Positions 19,965 through 29,198 of a stretch of 30,206 nucleotides of DNA are shown here, in pieces; the first letter of the stretch is position 1; each line of letters begins with the position of its first letter. The DNA comes from a virus. A program made the translations under genes and the position numbers. Where the stretch lies: positions 1 to 30,206 of the IMG/VR virus record IMGVR_UViG_3300025636_000019. One strand, 5' to 3'. The notes under the pieces are model-generated. The model was not told where the DNA came from. It worked only from the letters and a program-made list of their open reading frames with translations, and ran no database searches.

Positions 19965-21224
19965 TTATTCTGTTTGAGATGTTGGTTCTTCTTCTATCGG
20001 CAATTCTTGTTCTGTATCGGCTTCAGAATCCTTTTTAACGCCTGTTTCCTTCTCTATCTCTGCCTCACTGATAGCGTTAGTCAAGTCGGTAAATTCAAGC
20101 GGCTGTAACGTCTTAAAATACACATCTAAATCGATACCGTTAAATTCAAGAATCTCCTCAATCTCATCAAGGATAGTTACCTGTAAAGGTCTGATTACTG
20201 TATTGTCCATAAGAACAGATGCAGTCTGCAATTCTTCTGCGTTGTTACCAAGACCTGAAGAGTCCTTAATACCTACAAGCATAGGAGATACAATTCGATG
20301 GGACACCATAACTTTTCTCATACTCTCATCCGATAGGAATTGGTACTGCTGGTGGGCATCACTTAATTGTACTGGCTCTATACTTGCCGACAACTCTTTA
20401 GAATCATTAAAGGCTAATATAAATCGCCCTGCGTTACTTGACCCTGAAAACTTGTCGTATATTCTTTGCTCAATAGCACTTCTTTCTTCTTCAGTAGGCA
20501 CTCCATTGTTAAAGTTAATCAACATACTTGGAGCTAAACCATTCTGAATGTTATTTATGTGGTAGTTTGCAATCTCTTCTTCCAATTCAGCATACTGAAT
20601 ACCTCCTTGATAATCCACAGGAGAGTAGTAAAAGTAACCTGCCTTGTAAGGCTTGATGTAAACTATCTCTATATTTTCTTTAGAACAACCAAATGCAGGT
20701 ATTCTCTTTACGTTCTTTTTAGAGTTACTTACTTCTGACCAATCGTTAGAGTAGTAGTAAGCGTTAATCTTTCCTTTAGCATCTGCTTTTTCAGCTCTTA
20801 ATGTTTGCACAGGAATATGCTCTACTTGTGCGATACGACTCCTATCTTTAGAATAGATAACTTGAAATGCTGCATTCCCCATCATCTTATAATCGTAACA
20901 AACACTCTTTAGGCACTTCTTTGAGAATAGTGACTTCATTTCAGCATACTGTTCAGGCTTACTGTCTCCATCAACTGCATCTAATCCTTTACCATAAATC
21001 ATATCTGCAATTCCATTAATCGCAGCATTATTCGTAGGAGAGCCATTATATCGGTCAATCAAGTATTGGAAGTAGTCATTGTCTTCTCCATACTCTACCC
21101 AATCTCTGTTTTGTACTTCTACAACTTCAGGTCGTGTATAAGAAGAGAAATTTACTACGTGAACCTTGCCTTGCTTTTTAGCAGCTTTAGGTTGTCTGTA
21201 CTTGTTTACATTGCGTTTTGCCAT
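19965..21224 (-). CDS. Portal protein, 419 aa
   Basis: The portal forms the dodecameric ring through which DNA is packaged and the head-tail connector binds. The sequence shows a basic N-terminus, NRDWVEYGEDNDYFQYLIDR, SPTNNAAINGIADMIYGKGL, CYDYKMMGNAAFQVIYSKDR and, later, DSSGLGNNAEELQTASVLMD, the usual portal clip/stem and wing segments. The C-terminus is a long acidic, Glu-rich tail. The length is normal. It is unusual that the portal follows the capsid genes in transcription order. Confidence 0.85.
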   Translation of the reverse strand: MAKRNVNKYRQPKAAKKQGKVHVVNFSSYTRPEVVEVQNRDWVEYGEDNDYFQYLIDRYNGSPTNNAAINGIADMIYGKGLDAVDGDSKPEQYAEMKSLFSKKCLKSVCYDYKMMGNAAFQVIYSKDRSRIAQVEHIPVQTLRAEKADAKGKINAYYYSNDWSEVSNSKKNVKRIPAFGCSKENIEIVYIKPYKAGYFYYSPVDYQGGIQYAELEEEIANYHINNIQNGLAPSMLINFNNGVPTEEERSAIEQRIYDKFSGSSNAGRFILAFNDSKELSASIEPVQLSDAHQQYQFLSDESMRKVMVSHRIVSPMLVGIKDSSGLGNNAEELQTASVLMDNTVIRPLQVTILDEIEEILEFNGIDLDVYFKTLQPLEFTDLTNAISEAEIEKETGVKKDSEADTEQELPIEEEPTSQTE

Positions 21225-21233
21225 AATTGTATA

Positions 21234-21572
21234 TTATAATACTATAAATTCGTTGTCAAAAGTATCTTCTGTTACATACTCATCTTTATGTACATCGAAC
21301 TTGTCATAGTCTGTTTGATTCGTACAAAATATCGTGTCTCTATAAATAACATCGCCTGATTGATTGGCAACCTCCATAGAATAGTTAGTGCCTTCTACTA
21401 AAGAAAAAGCTGCTGATGAAAGAGTCATATACCCATCTGAATTAGAAACTCCTACACTTACGTTTGTTGAGGTTCTTGTATTCTTGTTAGTCAATGTCAG
21501 AGTAACAGATGATGCTGCTTCTCTTGGTATAAACTTTATGTTTTGGACTGATGCTGTTGTTAAGATTTTCAT
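21234..21572 (-). CDS. Small virion-associated protein, 112 aa
   Basis: I choose the ATG at 21572 (MKILTTASVQNIKFIPREAA) because the longer frame from 21626 would begin inside the terminator hairpin at 21609-21634. The protein is beta-rich (SVTLTLTNKNTRTSTNVSVG, YRDTIFCTNQTDYDKF) and acidic at the end. The pattern MKILT...IKFIPR...IFCT.Q recurs, from memory, beside portal and tube genes of Bacteroidota phages. A decoration or connector protein is possible. Confidence 0.7.
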   Translation of the reverse strand: MKILTTASVQNIKFIPREAASSVTLTLTNKNTRTSTNVSVGVSNSDGYMTLSSAAFSLVEGTNYSMEVANQSGDVIYRDTIFCTNQTDYDKFDVHKDEYVTEDTFDNEFIVL

Positions 21573-21608
21573 ACAATCAAGTAATACAGAAATAGCGATT
21601 TGTTTGCA

Positions 21609-21634
21609 ATAAAAAAAGGGCAACATAATGTCGC
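21609..21634 (-). terminator. Terminator after the tail-tube-like gene
   Basis: On the minus strand a 7-bp stem (GGGCGAC / GTTGCCC, one wobble pair) with an ATTAT loop is followed by seven T residues. It sits 32 bp after the stop of the tube-like gene (21666) and would limit transcription into the portal operon. Confidence 0.8.
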
Positions 21635-21665
21635 CCCTTTCTCGTGTCTGTAAGTATCTTAATGA

Positions 21666-22223
21666 TTAAGAACCTATAACAATTGTTACGTCTGCCGTTG
21701 GAAAGTCCCAAGTAGTAGATAAAACTTCAGTAGGAGCAAGAAATTCAGCAGGAGAAGTTTCCATTCCTGTGAAAGAAAGAGTATATCCACTCATATCCCC
21801 CATAGCACCACCTGTTACGATAGTACCACCTGATACGTCAGCTCCGTGTTGTCTCCCTACCAAGAAAAGATTTCCGTTGTAGTCCTCAACAATTACTTGT
21901 GGGTTTGTAGAAGCAAGAAGTTTAACTGCCTTATTATCTACTGCTGATAATTTAGGTAAAGTTAAGTTCAATACTTGCTCGTAGAAAACTGTTCCGTTCT
22001 CTCTTGAAGAGTTAATAGTTTGCTCGAAAGTCGAGTTTCCTTTAAGGTCATATTTATAAACAGTACCTGCTGCGGTAACGTCGTCAATAGTATCGTCAGT
22101 AGCGTCTTTCACCCATCCGATAGATGTTCCCTCGTCAAATGTAGCGAAATAAACTGCTTTAAGTCCTCCAACAGAGTCTTTACAGTTTAATGCTCTACCA
22201 TCAGAGATAAATGTACAAGCCAT
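21666..22223 (-). CDS. Putative major tail tube protein, 185 aa
   Basis: I start the gene at 22223 (MACTFISDGRALNCKDSVGG); the longer frame from 22271 begins within the hairpin after the capsid gene. The sequence shows TFEQTINSSRENGTVFYEQV, LTLPKLSAVDNKAVKLLAST and the end GYTLSFTGMETSPAEF, the pattern of a tube-like virion protein that follows the capsid in related phages. It is bracketed by two terminator hairpins, as expected for a very abundant protein. Alternative: a head decoration protein. Confidence 0.6.
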   Translation of the reverse strand: MACTFISDGRALNCKDSVGGLKAVYFATFDEGTSIGWVKDATDDTIDDVTAAGTVYKYDLKGNSTFEQTINSSRENGTVFYEQVLNLTLPKLSAVDNKAVKLLASTNPQVIVEDYNGNLFLVGRQHGADVSGGTIVTGGAMGDMSGYTLSFTGMETSPAEFLAPTEVLSTTWDFPTADVTIVIGS

Positions 22224-22244
22224 AATGTTATATTTTTTTAGGTT

Positions 22245-22277
22245 AATAAAAAAGGGATAGGCAGAACCCACCCCTTT
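22245..22277 (-). terminator. Terminator-like hairpin after the major capsid gene
   Basis: The minus strand folds into an 11-bp stem (AAAGGGGTGGG with CCTATCCCTTT, two wobble pairs) with a 5-nt loop, followed by TTTATT. The gap between the capsid stop (22300) and the next start (22223) contains no ORF. It may act as an attenuator or as an mRNA 3'-end stabiliser. Confidence 0.7.
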
Positions 22278-22299
22278 ATTAAATTAGTTATTCAGTTAA

Positions 22300-23229
22300 T
22301 TATGCAGGAGTGTAAAGTACGATGTCAGAACCGATTCCGTATTGCACAGAAGCAGTAAATCTCATAATTACTCTTACATTTTGAGAACCATCAAGGTCAG
22401 CCATATCCAATACTTTAACTTCGTTAGTATCATTCAAGATACCTGTTCCGAAGAATAAGTTAGATTTTTCAGCAGCTACGATGTAGTTGTTAGACAATCC
22501 GTTTGCTACGAAGATTTTTACTCCGTCAAACATCAAGTCTCCCATCGCTTGGTTAGTTCCTTGTCCACCTACACCATTTGCACCTACTCCGTTAGCAGCA
22601 AAGCCACCTAAAGCACGTACATAAGCACGATAAACATTTTGAGCTACATACAAGTGAAGGTCTTCAGACCCATACAATGCAGAAGGAATAGCATCTACTA
22701 CTTTTCCTAACTCATCAATTACGTTTCCAGCAGTTACAGAAGTACCTACTACGTCAATTACGTCAGCATCAGCAGTAGCCAATGTTACGATTCCGTCAAA
22801 CTCTCCTTCAGTAGCGTTTACACCACCCCAGATATTTTGCTCGATTTTTTGAGCTACTTTAGCTTGTGCGTGAGAGATTAAGAAGTCTGCGAAAGAAGCA
22901 GGAAGATTGTCAAATGCAGAATATCCCATTTGGATTGCATCCCAGTCGCTTCTGAAGTCAGCCTTACACAATTCAAGGTTTACTTGGAAAGTTTCAGGTT
23001 CGATAACTCTTTCAGTCAAAGTGATTGTAGAAGTGTCAGCGAAGTCGCAAGTACCATCTTTTACAATTCCGTCAGTAGCCAATTTCTTGATTACCTCTTT
23101 GAACTTTACGTTTGGTTTAACAGTGATTCCACCGTTGTCGATTGTTACACCACTTAAAAGAGCAGCAGAGATGTATTCTCCTGCAAATTCTCCTGAATAA
23201 GATGTAGTGATTGAAGTTGTTGTTGCCAT
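22300..23229 (-). CDS. Major capsid protein, 309 aa
   Basis: This is the most likely HK97-fold shell protein. It follows protease and scaffold genes, has low-complexity beta-rich and Ala-rich composition, and shows a protein-like N-terminal arm (TTSITTSYSGEFAGEYISAA), an E-loop-like region, FADFLISHAQAKVAQKIEQN (spine-helix-like), then VAQNVYRAYVRALGG and a C-terminal YGIGSDIVLYTPA. The codon choice is more uniform than in the neighbours, in keeping with high expression. The absence of a long cleaved N-terminal domain fits the separate scaffold gene. Confidence 0.8.
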   Translation of the reverse strand: MATTTSITTSYSGEFAGEYISAALLSGVTIDNGGITVKPNVKFKEVIKKLATDGIVKDGTCDFADTSTITLTERVIEPETFQVNLELCKADFRSDWDAIQMGYSAFDNLPASFADFLISHAQAKVAQKIEQNIWGGVNATEGEFDGIVTLATADADVIDVVGTSVTAGNVIDELGKVVDAIPSALYGSEDLHLYVAQNVYRAYVRALGGFAANGVGANGVGGQGTNQAMGDLMFDGVKIFVANGLSNNYIVAAEKSNLFFGTGILNDTNEVKVLDMADLDGSQNVRVIMRFTASVQYGIGSDIVLYTPA

Positions 23230-23255
23230 TTTTTTTAGATATTAAATTTAGATTA

Positions 23256-23777
23256 TTATTTACTATACATTTTTGATAGAACTCTATCCATTGTGCTACC
23301 ACCTCTTTTTTGGCTAAATAACACTTTTCTCTCATTTGATAATTCAGCTTCAGGGCTATGAGATAAAGGCTCTGATGCAGGTGCTTTAGATAAGTCTTCG
23401 ATTTGAGCAGACATTTCTAATTTTTCTTGTTCGTAAGCGTCAGTTGCTTGAGTAAACATTGCTTTAATTTCAGCGATAGTATTTTCAAACTCTTCTCTTG
23501 AAATATACTTTTCTTCGTCCAAATCTTCTTCAACGATTTCCTCTTCAGCTTCTTCAGCTACTTCTTCTTCCGCTACTTCGTCTTCTTCAGCTAATACTAC
23601 CTCTTCTTCTGTTGCTTCAGATGATGCTGCCTCAACAACTTCTTCTTCTTTAACTTCTGTTTCCGTAACTTCTTCGGATAGTTCAACTACCTCGTCTTTT
23701 ACTTCTTCAGGTTTACCGATAGAGGATAGCTTTTGCATAATGTCCGAAAGTACAGATGTTGCTTTTTTGCTTTCCAT
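23256..23777 (-). CDS. Acidic scaffold-like protein, 173 aa
   Basis: Residues about 22-90 are almost entirely Glu, Val, Ala and Asp (repeats of EEVVEAA and AEEEVAEEA type), followed by a coiled-coil segment (about 91-130) and a basic C-terminus, KVLFSQKRGGSTMDRVLSKM. An acidic, helical body with a basic capsid-binding tail directly before the major capsid gene is the usual design of a scaffold that shapes the procapsid and is later removed by the maturation protease. Sequence-based proof is not possible for this composition. Confidence 0.7.
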   Translation of the reverse strand: MESKKATSVLSDIMQKLSSIGKPEEVKDEVVELSEEVTETEVKEEEVVEAASSEATEEEVVLAEEDEVAEEEVAEEAEEEIVEEDLDEEKYISREEFENTIAEIKAMFTQATDAYEQEKLEMSAQIEDLSKAPASEPLSHSPEAELSNERKVLFSQKRGGSTMDRVLSKMYSK

Positions 23778-23843
23778 AAGTAATGATTATTAAATAGGTT
23801 ATAAGTAAATAATAGTAATTGTATTGGGTGTTAGATTTTTAGG

Positions 23844-23999
23844 CTATATTTTACCTATTCCTTGTGCTTCCACAGACCCATCACAACATTTTCTTGAATA
23901 TGTCTTGCCATTTTTACATAAGCACCCCCTTCTACCATGGGTTGGAGATGCCGTACTTGGTATAAAACTCTTGCTATTTTTATTTCTTTGTTGAGCCAT
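23844..23999 (-). CDS. 51-aa Cys-rich small phage protein
   Basis: The ORF begins MAQQRNKNSKSFIPSTASPT and contains RRGCLCKNGKTYSRKCCDGS. A GCLCKDG..YS.KCCDG motif is one I recognise from small proteins near capsid-maturation genes of Bacteroidota phages. The four Cys may bind metal. It lies 2 bp after the protease stop and 67 bp before the scaffold. Its role is unknown. Confidence 0.7.
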   Translation of the reverse strand: MAQQRNKNSKSFIPSTASPTHGRRGCLCKNGKTYSRKCCDGSVEAQGIGKI

Positions 24000-24001
24000 A
24001 T

Positions 24002-24946
24002 TTAGGATTTTAATTCGTTTAACTTGTCTTGTATTAATGCACCTAAATTGTCAAGGACAAATTGTGCCTCCTCTTCAGATAGTTCTGACATATTCTCTTC
24101 TCTTGATATTCTTGTTTTTGCCCAACTCAAAGCGGATTTACCTCCCCAAGCATCGTACATAAGTTTACCACAACCATCCTCATAGGATTTACTTGAATTC
24201 AAATCAGGTTTGTGTCTACTTAAATAAGAATACATACGTTTTATAGTCGATAAGCTAATTGGCTCTCCATTCGCTAATTGATTGGCACGTTGTTTACCAA
24301 CTCCTGTTCCGCAAGAACCCCAACCATTCTCTTCAGCCCATTTTAAGGCTCTTTTAGCGTTGTTCTTTACACTATCAGGGTAATCACTAAAGCTCTTTAA
24401 TTCTACCTCTTCAGATACGCTTAAATTAACTGCTTCAGAGAAGTATCCTTCGATACTAAATCCTTTTACTGCACCTGTTTTAACGTAGTCTTTCCAAACG
24501 TCTTCATTGTTTACCTTCATAGACACCATCCACGTTCCAACAGGCATCTCTAATCCGTATTTACGTGATTTATCGTGGACTTCGTCTTCTACTATCCAAG
24601 ACTCAACTACTGATAACCCACTTAACTCTGCTTGATGCTCTAAAGTAGATTTATTTTGGTTTCCTTCTATCAAAAACAATTCAGAAGCCTTTTTAACTGT
24701 TTCTTCCGAGAAATAGATGTAGTATCCCTCCTCATCTTCACTATCTTGACGATAGATGTTCTTATTTGGAATTAAGGCAGCCCCCATAAGGATTCTCTTG
24801 TCTGTATCTACGTCAGCAAGTTGTACCTTGTCTTGTTTAGATAATGCTATGAAGTTTTCCTGTATTGCAGGTCTGTCTACTATCGAAATAGCTTCTATTC
24901 CAGAGAACATTTGCTCCTCATCAATTATTAACTCAATTACTCTCAT
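24002..24946 (-). CDS. XkdF-like prohead (capsid maturation) protease, 314 aa
   Basis: The N-terminal ~180 residues form the XkdF-type serine protease: SIVDRPAIQENFIALSK, STLEHQAE (H104), VVESWIVEDE (S116-W117), GTWMVSMKV and VKGFSIEGYF (S164). H104 and one of the serines are likely catalytic. The C-terminal part (about 186-285: AKRALKWAEENGWGSCGTGV, then ANGEPISLSTIKRMYSYLSR and GCGKLMYDAWGGKSALSWAK) is a further domain common in Bacteroidota and Mu-like protease fusions, function unknown. It cleaves the scaffold and the shell during maturation. Confidence 0.85.
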   Translation of the reverse strand: MRVIELIIDEEQMFSGIEAISIVDRPAIQENFIALSKQDKVQLADVDTDKRILMGAALIPNKNIYRQDSEDEEGYYIYFSEETVKKASELFLIEGNQNKSTLEHQAELSGLSVVESWIVEDEVHDKSRKYGLEMPVGTWMVSMKVNNEDVWKDYVKTGAVKGFSIEGYFSEAVNLSVSEEVELKSFSDYPDSVKNNAKRALKWAEENGWGSCGTGVGKQRANQLANGEPISLSTIKRMYSYLSRHKPDLNSSKSYEDGCGKLMYDAWGGKSALSWAKTRISREENMSELSEEEAQFVLDNLGALIQDKLNELKS

Positions 24947-24962
24947 ATCTTATTATTTTAAA

Positions 24963-26930
24963 TTATAAACTTGCTGATTCTATTATATTTCTGTCTAACT
25001 CTTGTGCAGTAGATACATCTGAAGCTACTACGTATGTTCTTGTAGGGGCTTTTTCTGCTTCGCTTATAGCGTCTGATAGTTGATTGATATTGCTACTACC
25101 TACGATATTAAATGATGGTGGCTGAACTGCTGCTCCTCCTGCCCCTCCTACTCCTGTATCAAGTGCTGGTGCTGATGTTGCAGACGGAACAAACTTTTGT
25201 TTTGCAATCATTGCTACTTGAGCTAAACCAAAAGCTATCGTTGGTATTGCTGCTGATAACCTCGTAAAGAAACCTCCTTTTGTGTCCTTCATCACTCCTA
25301 CTGCCGAGGCATAAGTGTCTATTAGTGCTTTAGAAATAGACAACGCTTTATCTATTTTGAATTGCTTTTCTTTAAGCTTGTCTTGTTTTTTAGCTAACGC
25401 AGCGTCATTGGAAGCTATTTTTAACTGTATCCTCTTTCTTTCTTCAGCAGATAAGTTTTCGTTATTAAGCCTCTCTCTTAACTCGTTATTTATTTTGTTA
25501 GTTTTAGCTTGTTCTGCTTGTATTTCTGCATCTATAAAACCTTTAGCTAAACCACCAATAGCTTCCCCTTTCTTTTGAGCTTGTTTAAGGTCATCAACCT
25601 GAAGTAATTCAATAAGGTCTAACTTCTTCTGTAAATCACTTCTTGTGTCTTCAAAATCTTTAGTCCTTAATTCTCCTTGTATTTTAAAATTTTCTTTATT
25701 AGCTTTAAAGAGTCTTTTAAAGTAATTGTCAGTGTCTTTTGCACTTTGCTTAAAACTCTTGTCCTCAAATAAAGCTGTCGCTTTCGCTCTTTTCTTTGTG
25801 TCTTTATCAAGGTCAAGTCCTATTTCACTTCTTAAAGAAACTATTTCTTTCTGTAATCCTAAATACTTATCATTAAATTTACGTCTTTTATCTAATAAAG
25901 AGTCTAACTGCTTTTGAAAGTTATCTCTTTCTTGTTTAGCCCTGCCTCTTACTCTTTTAAACTCTGATTCATAAAGAGCGTCAAAGGCTCTTGAGCCTTT
26001 TTTAACACTGCCTATTGACTTTACCGTTCCTTCCTCAAACTCTTTTAATCTTCTTATGTAAAAGTTTGAATCCTTTACTGCCTTTCCTGACAACTCATCT
26101 CTTAATTTAGACTCTTTTTTTTGTGTTTTGTTTATTTCTTCGGAAAGTTTCTTGCTTATTTCACTTTGCTCGTTTTCTTTTTTCTTGGATTCTATATATT
26201 TATCAAGTATATCTTTTTGTTCTTGAGCAGTTTTATTCCCTTTAGTAAGTGCATCATAAACCTCTTTATCTGTTTTTTTTAGTACTTTAAGTAAAGTGTT
26301 TCTTTCTTTTAAAGGCAAGTTAGCATCAAACAGTTTTTTAGAGATTAAAGTTAAGTTATCTGTTGATAATGATAATGAATTGTTAAAATCATCAACACTC
26401 TCCGTAAGTTCTTCAAAATACTTTTGTATTTTCGGTAAAAAGGATATGAGTAATTGTAAAGCAATTAAAACACCACCACTACCTAATAAAGAACCTGCCA
26501 AAGTCTTAAATGAAGCTACGAATCCTCCTTGTGTTTGTGCGTGTTGTCCCATAAGGGTAGCTAACTGACCAATGTTGTTAGCCATACCCTGCATACCATA
26601 TTGAGCATCAGATGCAGCTCTACCTGCCTCGACAAGGATAGCGTTATTAAGACCTGTTTGTGTTTTACCCTCTTTTGTGGCTTTAGAAGCGTTCATTGTT
26701 GAGATAGCTAACTCTTTATTAGCTTTTGCAGCTAATTGGGCTTTTATCTGTAAATCCGCTAATTCCCTACCTTGCTCTGACTCTTGAAACGTTGCCTCTT
26801 CGGAAGCCCTCTTGAGTCTCTTTTCGGCAGCAGTTAATCCATCAATAGAGTCTTTAGCTTTCTTCGCCCCAGTAGTTACCCCTTTATCTCTTAACTCAAC
26901 ACTAATTATTACTTTTTCACTTTGTGCCAT
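24963..26930 (-). CDS. Tail tape measure protein, 655 aa
   Basis: The protein is a long, mainly helical coiled-coil protein with a hydrophobic segment (about 146-166) near the first third (AGSLLGSGGVLIALQLLISF), long Lys/Glu-rich helices (about 250-540), and a Gly/Ala-rich C-terminal end (GVGGAGGAA). This is the typical tape-measure plan. At about 0.15 nm per residue it would set a tail of about 98 nm at most. It overlaps the 49-aa ORF by 14 bp. Its chaperone gene is at 442-1175, far away in this window. Confidence 0.85.
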   Translation of the reverse strand: MAQSEKVIISVELRDKGVTTGAKKAKDSIDGLTAAEKRLKRASEEATFQESEQGRELADLQIKAQLAAKANKELAISTMNASKATKEGKTQTGLNNAILVEAGRAASDAQYGMQGMANNIGQLATLMGQHAQTQGGFVASFKTLAGSLLGSGGVLIALQLLISFLPKIQKYFEELTESVDDFNNSLSLSTDNLTLISKKLFDANLPLKERNTLLKVLKKTDKEVYDALTKGNKTAQEQKDILDKYIESKKKENEQSEISKKLSEEINKTQKKESKLRDELSGKAVKDSNFYIRRLKEFEEGTVKSIGSVKKGSRAFDALYESEFKRVRGRAKQERDNFQKQLDSLLDKRRKFNDKYLGLQKEIVSLRSEIGLDLDKDTKKRAKATALFEDKSFKQSAKDTDNYFKRLFKANKENFKIQGELRTKDFEDTRSDLQKKLDLIELLQVDDLKQAQKKGEAIGGLAKGFIDAEIQAEQAKTNKINNELRERLNNENLSAEERKRIQLKIASNDAALAKKQDKLKEKQFKIDKALSISKALIDTYASAVGVMKDTKGGFFTRLSAAIPTIAFGLAQVAMIAKQKFVPSATSAPALDTGVGGAGGAAVQPPSFNIVGSSNINQLSDAISEAEKAPTRTYVVASDVSTAQELDRNIIESASL

Positions 26931-27066
26931 ATCCTTCTCGTTTTCCTTGTTTATATGCCTCTTTTATACTGTTTTTCAACTCGTACTTTCCTTTAGCTAT
27001 CTCTATTGTCTCTGTCCCTCCATAGAAATAATCAGAATTTAGCAACTGTATCACATCTTTTATCAT
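26917..27066 (-). CDS. 49-aa hypothetical protein between tail genes
   Basis: The sequence starts MIKDVIQLLNSDYFYGGTET and ends basic (KQGKREGYGTK). Its start shares one base with the stop of the upstream tail protein (TAATG, 27064-27068) and its stop is inside the tape-measure start region. This makes translational coupling likely. No family is recognised. Confidence 0.6.
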   Translation of the reverse strand: MIKDVIQLLNSDYFYGGTETIEIAKGKYELKNSIKEAYKQGKREGYGTK

Positions 27067-29198
27067 TATATCTCGTTTAATAGTTCTATATCACTCTCTC
27101 CTGTTTGTAGGTTTGTTGTGATGCTGTTAATTCTATACCTCTTACCATCGTCTATAACAACATAAGACAATATATTTTCTTTCGTTAAAATATTAGCAGG
27201 CAAGAAACACTTCTTTTTTACTAATCTTTTGTTTATTTGAAATACGCTTTGTATGTAGTTTTTATAATACGTTTCAAAAAGACTGTTTAGTAATTGCCCT
27301 CCGTAATATTCGCTTCTTTCAGTAGAAAAATGAATGCTTTGTAAAGATAGGTTATATATGTTTTGAGTATTAGATGGTATAAAGTAAGAGTCAATAGGAC
27401 TGTGTGTAGTCTCATTGTCTCTAAACGATATATCTGTTATATCTCCAGGGTCCCCACTAATAAGCTGACTAAAAAACACTAAAGGTTTACCTTTTATTGG
27501 GTTTAGGTTATTATCAACCATTAATCCGTAAATTGGGTCTAATTGACCCCCTGTTGTTTGGTCTATAAGTCTTTCATACATTAAATGCTCGAAGGGTAGT
27601 TTAACCTCGTAATCTTTCCCTACCCATCTTAAATCAGAGCCTCCCTTATACTCTTCTTGTCCAAAATACTTATTTTCAAGTTGCTTGTACTTATCTGCTA
27701 AAATAGTTTGATTCCCTTCATATTTAAAATCAATATTCTTAAAAGGAAGTGCTACATCTGACTTTGACGAACTTATATCAACATATTTAGTTATATCAAT
27801 AGTGTCTTCTATATAATAATCGTCTAACGGCTGCACTTTTATGCTTCCATTAGGCTCAATATAAGCAGTTAAGTTAAACATTTTAAACAATCCTGTAAGA
27901 AAGTCTATAACTTTAATTTCAGGTATTTGTTGTGTTATGTTAAATTCAGCAGTAGCAAGTATCGTTACGTTTCCTGTTGTGTCGTTGTCTCTTGATAAGT
28001 TAGTGTATAACGTATCTCCTATGTTGTAAGTCCAACTCCAATATACATTAGAAAACGTCATAGTGTCTTTTGACCTTAACTCCATAGTTATAAATCCATC
28101 TGACCTAATTATAGGAGCATCTTGCCAATCAGAATCAAAGCTACCTGTTATACTTGTCTCTTTGTAATGTTCAACTCCATCTTTATATATTATTACGTCA
28201 TAAGGAATGCCAGCATCAGCTTGTTGTGGGGTAATCGACAACTTATAAGCATAACCATCAACCTCTTTTGTGTTTGTGTCAATGTTTCTTGCATCTACAC
28301 CTGTTGAAGTTCCCTCTAAAATCATAGGAACTCCAGTTGGAGTAAATGATAATATATTGTTATCAAGCTCCCAATTATCAACATATTTAGAATATAAATT
28401 CCCTTCGATACCTGTTTCAAAAGAACCACTTTTTCTCTGAAGCCACATATACAAGTTATCAAGCAGTGTGTTAGAACTCTCAAAAAACCCCCCAGAAAAG
28501 TTGATAGAGTATTTTTCCTCTATCGCTCTTAATATAGAGTATATGCGTATAGCGTATTTTAAATCACTCCAAAGAACTCCGTGGTAGTGAGGGTTTCCTC
28601 CACCTGGATGATACCATAAATTACCATCTGAACCAGTATTAACATTACTTTTATAATACAATGGTTTAGTATGGGTTATTAGTGGACTGATTATTGGGTT
28701 TGTGTATGTTTCAGACCCTACTGTTACGTTGTTGTTAGATGTTAAGTGGTTCTTTATTTCAGTAGTCGAGTACTGAAGAGAAAACTCATTCAGGTACGTC
28801 AAAGAATCTAATTTGTCGTCTCCTAACAAATCTTTTAAATTAACCAGATTACCTAAAAAAGTAACTCTATAAGAATGAGCTTTGTTTTCTTTTAAGTCAA
28901 CTCCTTCGAGTCTTATTTTTCCTGCTTTAAAATCAATTCCGTTCAGCTTTATTAATCCATCGGTTTTAATCCTTGCATCAAATCCGTTATTAATATCGAA
29001 GTTGTAGTAGTGTTTAAAAAGCTTGTTTGTTTTCTTTGAGGCAGGGATAGTAAATGTTTTAGTAAAGTCAGTAAACACTTTAGATATATCCCTTATATTT
29101 TGAATACTTTGCGTTAAAGAAATAGTTTCATCTTGAAACAACTCTATTCTTTGGTAAACATTGTCTTGGTCTTTTATGAATAATTGTACTTGTTGCAT
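27066..29198 (-). CDS. Large tail/baseplate protein, 710 aa
   Basis: The N-terminal part (MQQVQLFIKDQDNVYQRIEL, then DISKVFTDFTKTFTIPASKK) is a pattern I recall from a large tail-tip protein of Flavobacteriia phages. The rest is beta-rich (carbohydrate-binding-like turns around residues 290-390), ending LQTGESDIELLNEI. It abuts the next tail gene, with 1 bp between it and the gene ending at 29199. A distal-tail or baseplate hub role is inferred from the family memory and neighbours. Confidence 0.65.
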   Translation of the reverse strand: MQQVQLFIKDQDNVYQRIELFQDETISLTQSIQNIRDISKVFTDFTKTFTIPASKKTNKLFKHYYNFDINNGFDARIKTDGLIKLNGIDFKAGKIRLEGVDLKENKAHSYRVTFLGNLVNLKDLLGDDKLDSLTYLNEFSLQYSTTEIKNHLTSNNNVTVGSETYTNPIISPLITHTKPLYYKSNVNTGSDGNLWYHPGGGNPHYHGVLWSDLKYAIRIYSILRAIEEKYSINFSGGFFESSNTLLDNLYMWLQRKSGSFETGIEGNLYSKYVDNWELDNNILSFTPTGVPMILEGTSTGVDARNIDTNTKEVDGYAYKLSITPQQADAGIPYDVIIYKDGVEHYKETSITGSFDSDWQDAPIIRSDGFITMELRSKDTMTFSNVYWSWTYNIGDTLYTNLSRDNDTTGNVTILATAEFNITQQIPEIKVIDFLTGLFKMFNLTAYIEPNGSIKVQPLDDYYIEDTIDITKYVDISSSKSDVALPFKNIDFKYEGNQTILADKYKQLENKYFGQEEYKGGSDLRWVGKDYEVKLPFEHLMYERLIDQTTGGQLDPIYGLMVDNNLNPIKGKPLVFFSQLISGDPGDITDISFRDNETTHSPIDSYFIPSNTQNIYNLSLQSIHFSTERSEYYGGQLLNSLFETYYKNYIQSVFQINKRLVKKKCFLPANILTKENILSYVVIDDGKRYRINSITTNLQTGESDIELLNEI

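Noticed and set aside
21572-21626. Upstream start for the 112-aa virion protein (MLPFFYC extension), and the similar one at 22271 for the tube-like protein
   Set aside because: Both starts fall inside terminator hairpins, while the internal ATGs give typical family N-termini.
23117-23335. Minus-strand frame bridging scaffold and capsid genes
   Set aside because: It overlaps both well-supported genes in another frame and its translation (Asn- and Cys-rich) does not look like a protein.
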